Assembly (NCBI GenBank): GCA_937900165.1
Contig: CALCCX010000035.1
Span: 1-10,041 of the forward strand
From: an uncultured Acidimicrobiia bacterium
GTDB taxonomy: Bacteria; Actinomycetota; Acidimicrobiia; Spongiisociales; Spongiisociaceae
Reading direction: 5' to 3'
Length of the DNA stretch: 10,041 bases
Part shown: one piece after another, positions 6,757 through 10,041 of the stretch
How positions within the stretch are numbered: the first letter of the stretch is position 1
Layout: the number at the start of each line of letters is the position of its first letter
Translations under genes and position numbers: made by a program
The notes under the pieces: model-generated
Told to the model about the DNA's origin: nothing
The model's database searches: none
Seen by the model: only the letters and a program-made list of their open reading frames with translations

Positions 6757-6767
6757 GAGAGGTGGAG
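6757..6767 (+). promoter_or_regulatory. Ribosome-binding region deciding the aminotransferase start
   Basis: The purine-rich GAGAGGTGGAG ends three bases before ATG 6771, with its GAGAGG core eight bases upstream. The alternative in-frame ATG at 6744 has only an AGG touching the start codon. This favours the shorter, 403-residue protein. Confidence 0.55.
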
Positions 6768-6770
6768 TCC

Positions 6771-7982
6771 ATGGTTGGTTCGGCTTTGTTGCATCCGTTT
6801 ACAGCTCCCACCGAGACGGAGTTCATCAAGGTTGTCGGGGGGCGCGGTTCGACCATCGTTGACGACAAGGGCAACGAGTACATCGATGCGATGGCCAGCC
6901 TTTGGTACATGAACGTTGGCCATGGGCGCCAGGAGATGATCGATGCGATCGTGAACCAGGCCACCAAGCTCGCCGGCTACCACACTTTTGCACCGTTCTC
7001 CAACGAACCGGCCGAGCGATTGGCTGACAAGATCGCTGAACTGTCACCATTCAGCAGACCTCGAGTGTTTTTTGGCAGTTCCGGATCCGAGGCCATCGAC
7101 TCCGTCATGAAGATTGCCAGGATCGCCCAGCGGGAGGCGGGCCATCCCGAGCGCCAACTCATCATCAGCCGCGAGCACGGATACCACGGGACCAACTTCG
7201 GAGGGACCAGTGCCCAGGGCATAGCGATCAACCAGGAGGGATTTGGCCCCCTGGTGGGTGACGTCGTCCAGGCCTCAGCATCAAACGTCGAATCCATCGC
7301 CCATGTTTTTGAGCAGAATCCCGGTCGGGTGGCGGCGGTACTCACTGAGCCGTTGCAGGGAGCCGGAGGTGTGTTCCCTCCGCCAGATGGCTATCTCGAA
7401 GCGCTCCGTCAGCTTTGCGATGCGAGCGGCGCATATCTGATTTTTGACGAAGTCATTTGCGGCTTCGGTCGGATGGGAAAGTGGTTCGGCGCCCAGTACT
7501 ACGGAGTCACCCCGGATTTGATCACCTTCGCCAAAGCGGTGACATCGGGGTACCTGCCGCTCGGCGGTGTGATCGTCGGGGACGCCCCCAGAGCGGCCCT
7601 CGAGGCGAACGAGGGTTTCAACTTCAAACATGGCTACACGTACTCCGGTCACCCCTTGGCGACGGCGGCCGGCCTCGAGGCGATCGCCATCCAAGACAGG
7701 GAAGGCCTCCTGGCCCGTGCAGCAGAAATCGGTGAGCGGTTCGCTCCTGCGCTGTCCAGCTTCGCATCCGACGGTCTTGTCGTGGAAGCGAGAGGAGCAG
7801 TAGCGGTCTGGGGGATCGAACTCGAATCGGCTGAGCGCGCTCTGACGGTTCGGGCCCGAATGCTCGACGCTGGAGTCATCATTCGTCCGATGGGGAGTTC
7901 GCTGGCGATCTGTCCGCCGCTGGTGATAACCGATACCGAGATCGATCGGGTCGTCGACTCGCTCGCCGTTGCGCTGGCGTAA
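6771..7982 (+). CDS. Class III PLP-dependent aminotransferase (omega/beta-amino acid type)
   Basis: Fold-type I, class III aminotransferases move an amino group from an omega- or beta-amino compound to a keto acid, with pyridoxal phosphate as cofactor. The product is 403 residues from ATG 6771 (412 from ATG 6744), slightly short for the family. Landmarks are HPFT at 8-11, DDKGNEYIDA at 31-40, the phosphate-binding GSSGSEA at 102-108, HGYHG at 136-140 with the PLP-stacking Tyr138, EPLQGAGG at 193-200, IFDEVICGFGR at 224-234 with Asp226 for the pyridine nitrogen, and FAKAVTSGYLPLGG at 253-266 with the Schiff-base Lys255. TYSGHP at 290-295 and RPMG at 372-375 follow. The pattern is nearer to beta-alanine/putrescine-type transaminases than to ornithine enzymes, but the substrate cannot be read from sequence. 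It is not part of the core mutM-smc block; the neighbouring receptor gene suggests an amino-acid-related role by inference. Confidence 0.9.
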   Translation: MVGSALLHPFTAPTETEFIKVVGGRGSTIVDDKGNEYIDAMASLWYMNVGHGRQEMIDAIVNQATKLAGYHTFAPFSNEPAERLADKIAELSPFSRPRVFFGSSGSEAIDSVMKIARIAQREAGHPERQLIISREHGYHGTNFGGTSAQGIAINQEGFGPLVGDVVQASASNVESIAHVFEQNPGRVAAVLTEPLQGAGGVFPPPDGYLEALRQLCDASGAYLIFDEVICGFGRMGKWFGAQYYGVTPDLITFAKAVTSGYLPLGGVIVGDAPRAALEANEGFNFKHGYTYSGHPLATAAGLEAIAIQDREGLLARAAEIGERFAPALSSFASDGLVVEARGAVAVWGIELESAERALTVRARMLDAGVIIRPMGSSLAICPPLVITDTEIDRVVDSLAVALA

Positions 7983-8028
7983 CCGTTCGTCCTCGCCAGG
8001 CCTGTCCCGCTACATTCGCTCGGTGATC

Positions 8029-8034
8029 GGAGGT
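8029..8034 (+). promoter_or_regulatory. Strong ribosome site that selects a TTG start
   Basis: GGAGGT at 8029-8034 lies nine bases before TTG 8044, while the next ATG in frame is 34 bases downstream at 8068. In the 61-base gap after the aminotransferase stop this is the only strong Shine-Dalgarno match. Confidence 0.7.
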
Positions 8035-8043
8035 AAACCTGCG

Positions 8044-9162
8044 TTGAACACCAGACTTGATCACCGGATGGCATTGGTTATCGGAACCGCCATCATCGCC
8101 GTCTTCGCCTTGCCGGACCCAGCGGGGGCCCAGGAAGGCGAAGAATCCCCGAGTCGTACGGTCAGGGTGGCTACCAAGGAACTCGAGCCGTTCGTCATCA
8201 TCGACGACAGCGCGCCAGACGGGCTGCGCGGCTTCAGCATCGACATCTGGAACGAGATTGCCGATCGGCTTGGCTTCCAGACGGAGTGGGTCGAGTTGGC
8301 GACCGTCGGAGAGATAGTCGAAAGCGCCAGGGCCGGAGAAACAGACGCGGCGATCGCCGGGATCTCCATGACCCCCGACCGAGAGGTCGTTATCGACTTC
8401 ACCCATCCTTACTTTGATTCTGGCCTACAAATCGTCACCCGGTCCGGTCAGGATGCTTCGGTCTTCTCGATCATCGGTGGTGTGATCACGAGTGGGACGT
8501 TCTTGATACCTCTTGCCGGCTTGTTGGCAATGATCGCAGTCATCTCTCATCTCGTTTGGTGGGGAGAACGCAAACACAACCCCGACTTTCCTCGTTCGTA
8601 TCGTGAAGGCATCGGAGAGGCACTCTGGTGGTCATCGGTCAGCGTGGTCACCGGCGGCGAGGCCGTAAAGGACATTCGCCGCCCTTTGAGCAGGTTGATG
8701 GCCCTGCTGTGGATGGTCGTTGGTCTGTTTCTGATCGCTTTCGTGACAGCCCAAGCTGCCTCCTCACTCACGGTCAGTCGGCTCGAAGGCGGTATTGAAG
8801 GTTTGGACGACCTCGCCGGCGAAAGCGTGGTAACAGTCGAAGGCACGGTGGCAGAGGCATTTCTGCGCGCCCAAAACATTCCAACCAATCTGGTGGCGGA
8901 CATCGACGCGGCGTTGGCTGCCGTCGACTCTGGGACGTTCGACGCGGCGGTGTATGACGCTCCGGTATTGGCGTATCGGGCTGGGACCGACTACCTGGGA
9001 CAACTCGAACTGGCGGGCCCGGTGTTTGCTCCAGACCCCTACAGCATCGCGCTGACTCAGGGGAGCGAGCTGAGGGAGCCGATCAATGAGGTCATTCTGG
9101 AGCTGTCACGTGACGGCACTTTGGATTTGCTTCACGAAAAGTGGTTCCGTTCGCGGCGCTGA
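8044..9162 (+). CDS. Prokaryotic ionotropic glutamate receptor-like channel (GluR0-type architecture)
   Basis: The 372-residue protein has a signal peptide (hydrophobic 9-23, likely cleavage after AGA at 27-29). A periplasmic-binding-type half-domain S1 (about 38-140) is followed by membrane helix 152-172, a re-entrant pore segment about 188-208 (GIGEALWWSSVSVVTGG), membrane helix 215-240, and then S2 (about 245-370). This split ligand-binding domain around a P-loop pore is the GluR0 plan, without the fourth helix of animal receptors. TPDREVVIDFTHPYF (110-124, R113) matches the ligand-arginine region, T268 lies in EGTVAEAF, and YDAP at 304-307 is the likely acidic ligand site. FVTAQAASSLTVSRLEGGI after the second helix parallels the SYTANLAAFLT gate. 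The potassium-type TVGYGD filter is absent, with TGGEAV at the aligned place. TTG 8044 is chosen from its GGAGGT site. A plain solute-binding annotation would miss the channel. Confidence 0.82.
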   Translation: MNTRLDHRMALVIGTAIIAVFALPDPAGAQEGEESPSRTVRVATKELEPFVIIDDSAPDGLRGFSIDIWNEIADRLGFQTEWVELATVGEIVESARAGETDAAIAGISMTPDREVVIDFTHPYFDSGLQIVTRSGQDASVFSIIGGVITSGTFLIPLAGLLAMIAVISHLVWWGERKHNPDFPRSYREGIGEALWWSSVSVVTGGEAVKDIRRPLSRLMALLWMVVGLFLIAFVTAQAASSLTVSRLEGGIEGLDDLAGESVVTVEGTVAEAFLRAQNIPTNLVADIDAALAAVDSGTFDAAVYDAPVLAYRAGTDYLGQLELAGPVFAPDPYSIALTQGSELREPINEVILELSRDGTLDLLHEKWFRSRR

Positions 9163-9193
9163 GCCAACCGCGAATGGCCCTTTGGCTTAGCGC
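9156..9193 (+). terminator. Strong stem-loop across the receptor stop codon, likely terminator
   Basis: GCGCTGAGCCAA (9156-9167) pairs with TTGGCTTAGCGC (9182-9193): 12 base pairs with one G-U, around a 14-base loop. The TGA stop lies in the left arm. No T-run follows (AACTCTTG), so it would be a U-poor terminator of the sort proposed in actinobacteria, or an mRNA-stabilising 3' hairpin. It separates the receptor gene from smc. Confidence 0.65.
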
Positions 9194-9237
9194 AACTCTT
9201 GAAGGATCGGACGAAAGGGCGTGGCCGGGCGACTATC

Positions 9238-9258
9238 GTGTGACCGGTCTAATCACAC
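9238..9258. promoter_or_regulatory. Inverted repeat directly upstream of the smc ribosome site
   Basis: GTGTGA at 9238-9243 and TCACAC at 9253-9258 form a perfect 6-base inverted repeat with nine bases between. The right arm touches AGGTG (9259-9263), the smc ribosome site. It could be an operator for a dimeric regulator or an RNA hairpin affecting initiation. A TATCGT at 9234-9239 fits a loose -10 but has no convincing -35. The half-sites resemble CRP half-sites, but the spacing is nine and not six. Confidence 0.4.
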
Positions 9259-9269
9259 AGGTGTAACTC

Positions 9270-10041
9270 TTGTATCTGAAATCCCTGAAGCTCGTCGGCT
9301 TCAAGTCGTTTGCCGATCGCACCAGGCTCGAATTTGAGCCAGGTGTCAGTGTCGTGGTGGGCCCGAACGGATCCGGTAAGTCCAATATCGTGGACGCGGT
9401 CGCCTGGGTCATGGGGAGCCAATCCACCCGGATGATGCGCACGGAACGGATGCAGGACGTCATATTCGCCGGCACCGCCTCGCGCCCGTCGCTCGGCAGA
9501 GCCGAGGTGACCCTGATCTTTGACAATGAAGACCGTCTGCTCCCGCTCGATCTTGACGAGGTCTCGGTGTGTAGGCGGTTGTTCAGGGACGGAAATTCCG
9601 AATACGAAATCAACGGCGTCGAATGTCGTTTGCTCGACATCCAGGAAGTGCTCTCGGACAGTGGCGTTGGGCGCCATCAGCATGTGATCGTCGGTCAGGG
9701 TCAGCTCGACGAAATCCTCAACGCCAAGGCCGACCAACACCGCCAAGTCATCGAAGAGGCGGCCGGGATTCTCAAACACCGCCTTCGCAAAGAGCGGGCA
9801 TTGCGGAGGCTCGAACGCACCGACCAAGACGTGCTTCGCCTCCACGACATCCTCCGCGAACTCAAACGCCAAATGCGTCCGCTCAAGAGGCAGGCAGACG
9901 CCGCGATGCGCCACGGTGCGATCCGTGAGGAATTGGCGGCGCTTCGATTGTGGATCGGTGGCGAGGAGCTGCGCGATCTCAAACGGCGGGCGGGAGACAC
10001 GCAGGGGCAAGGGGAGCGGGCCGGCGCGCTGGCCGAAGATT
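9270..10041 (+). CDS. smc: Chromosome partition protein SMC, N-terminal part (runs off the window)
   Basis: SMC dimers extrude DNA loops and compact and segregate the chromosome with ScpA and ScpB. The first 257 residues are present of a family length near 1,150-1,200. The N-terminus MYLKSLKLVGFKSFAD is canonical. Walker A is GPNGSGKS at 31-38, and VDAVAWVMGSQS and DVIFAGT follow. GQGQLDEIL at 142-150 and IEEAAGILKHRLRKE at 161-175 mark the end of the ATPase head and entry to the coiled coil. The start must be TTG 9270: an in-frame TAA lies at 9264-9266, AGGTG at 9259-9263 is well spaced, and the protein then begins exactly as the family does. In mycobacteria smc also follows mutM, with ftsY next. 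The acylphosphatase gene usually between them is not seen here. Confidence 0.97.
   Translation, partial: MYLKSLKLVGFKSFADRTRLEFEPGVSVVVGPNGSGKSNIVDAVAWVMGSQSTRMMRTERMQDVIFAGTASRPSLGRAEVTLIFDNEDRLLPLDLDEVSVCRRLFRDGNSEYEINGVECRLLDIQEVLSDSGVGRHQHVIVGQGQLDEILNAKADQHRQVIEEAAGILKHRLRKERALRRLERTDQDVLRLHDILRELKRQMRPLKRQADAAMRHGAIREELAALRLWIGGEELRDLKRRAGDTQGQGERAGALAED

Noticed and set aside
7974..7999. Hairpin CTGGCG/CGCCAG at the end of the aminotransferase as a terminator
   Set aside because: Only six pairs around a 14-base loop and no T-run. The receptor gene follows closely with its own strong ribosome site, so I cannot call termination here. A TACATT at 8011-8016 was also considered as a -10 but has no -35.
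9239..9257. CRP-type operator upstream of smc
   Set aside because: The half-sites TGTGA and TCACA are present but nine bases apart instead of the six needed by CRP.
9249..10010. Minus-strand frame opposite smc
   Set aside because: It covers the unmistakable SMC ATPase head on the plus strand and has no motifs of its own.

Overview
The window reads as a chromosomal fragment of a high-to-moderate GC actinobacterium (Actinomycetota). The evidence is gene order: recG, rsmD, coaD, a SepIVA-like coiled-coil gene, a DUF177/YceD gene, rpmF, plsX, rnc, mutM and smc all lie on the plus strand. This matches the housekeeping block known from mycobacteria and relatives. GTG and TTG starts are common. The lineage within the phylum cannot be fixed from the sequence; an Acidimicrobiia-like environmental lineage is a guess. 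The first 161 bases are not biological: they hold a T-rich tract and an Illumina P5 adapter fused to the middle of recG, so the left end is an assembly or trimming artefact.

Layout. 1-161: artefact. 162-954: C-terminal part of RecG. 951-2526: rsmD, coaD and the sepIVA-like gene, joined by 4-base or 4-base-like stop/start overlaps. 2573-3325: an Est30-like carboxylesterase placed between the sepIVA-like gene and the lipid/ribosome group. 3383-6608: DUF177 protein, ribosomal protein L32, PlsX, RNase III and MutM, tightly packed (gaps of at most about 11 bases, or overlaps). 6609-6770: a 100-bp hexanucleotide tandem repeat followed by a possible promoter. 6771-7982: a class III PLP aminotransferase. 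8044-9162: a secreted/membrane protein with the split ligand-binding domain and two-helix pore of a prokaryotic ionotropic glutamate receptor, ending in a strong hairpin. 9270-10041: the start of smc, running off the window.

How the genes fit together. The first part serves DNA repair and restart (RecG), 16S rRNA methylation (RsmD), coenzyme A synthesis (CoaD) and envelope/septum organisation (SepIVA-like). The second serves the ribosome (L32), phospholipid initiation (PlsX), RNA processing (RNase III) and oxidised-base repair (MutM). CoaD and PlsX both feed acyl metabolism. The aminotransferase and receptor-channel pair look like an accessory insertion in the otherwise conserved mutM-smc interval.

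The most interesting item is the glutamate-receptor-like channel. Its scaffold is well conserved, but the segment that should hold a TVGYGD-type potassium filter reads TGGEAV. Second is the tandem repeat, which leaves the mutM and aminotransferase frames open to one another except for a single amber stop.
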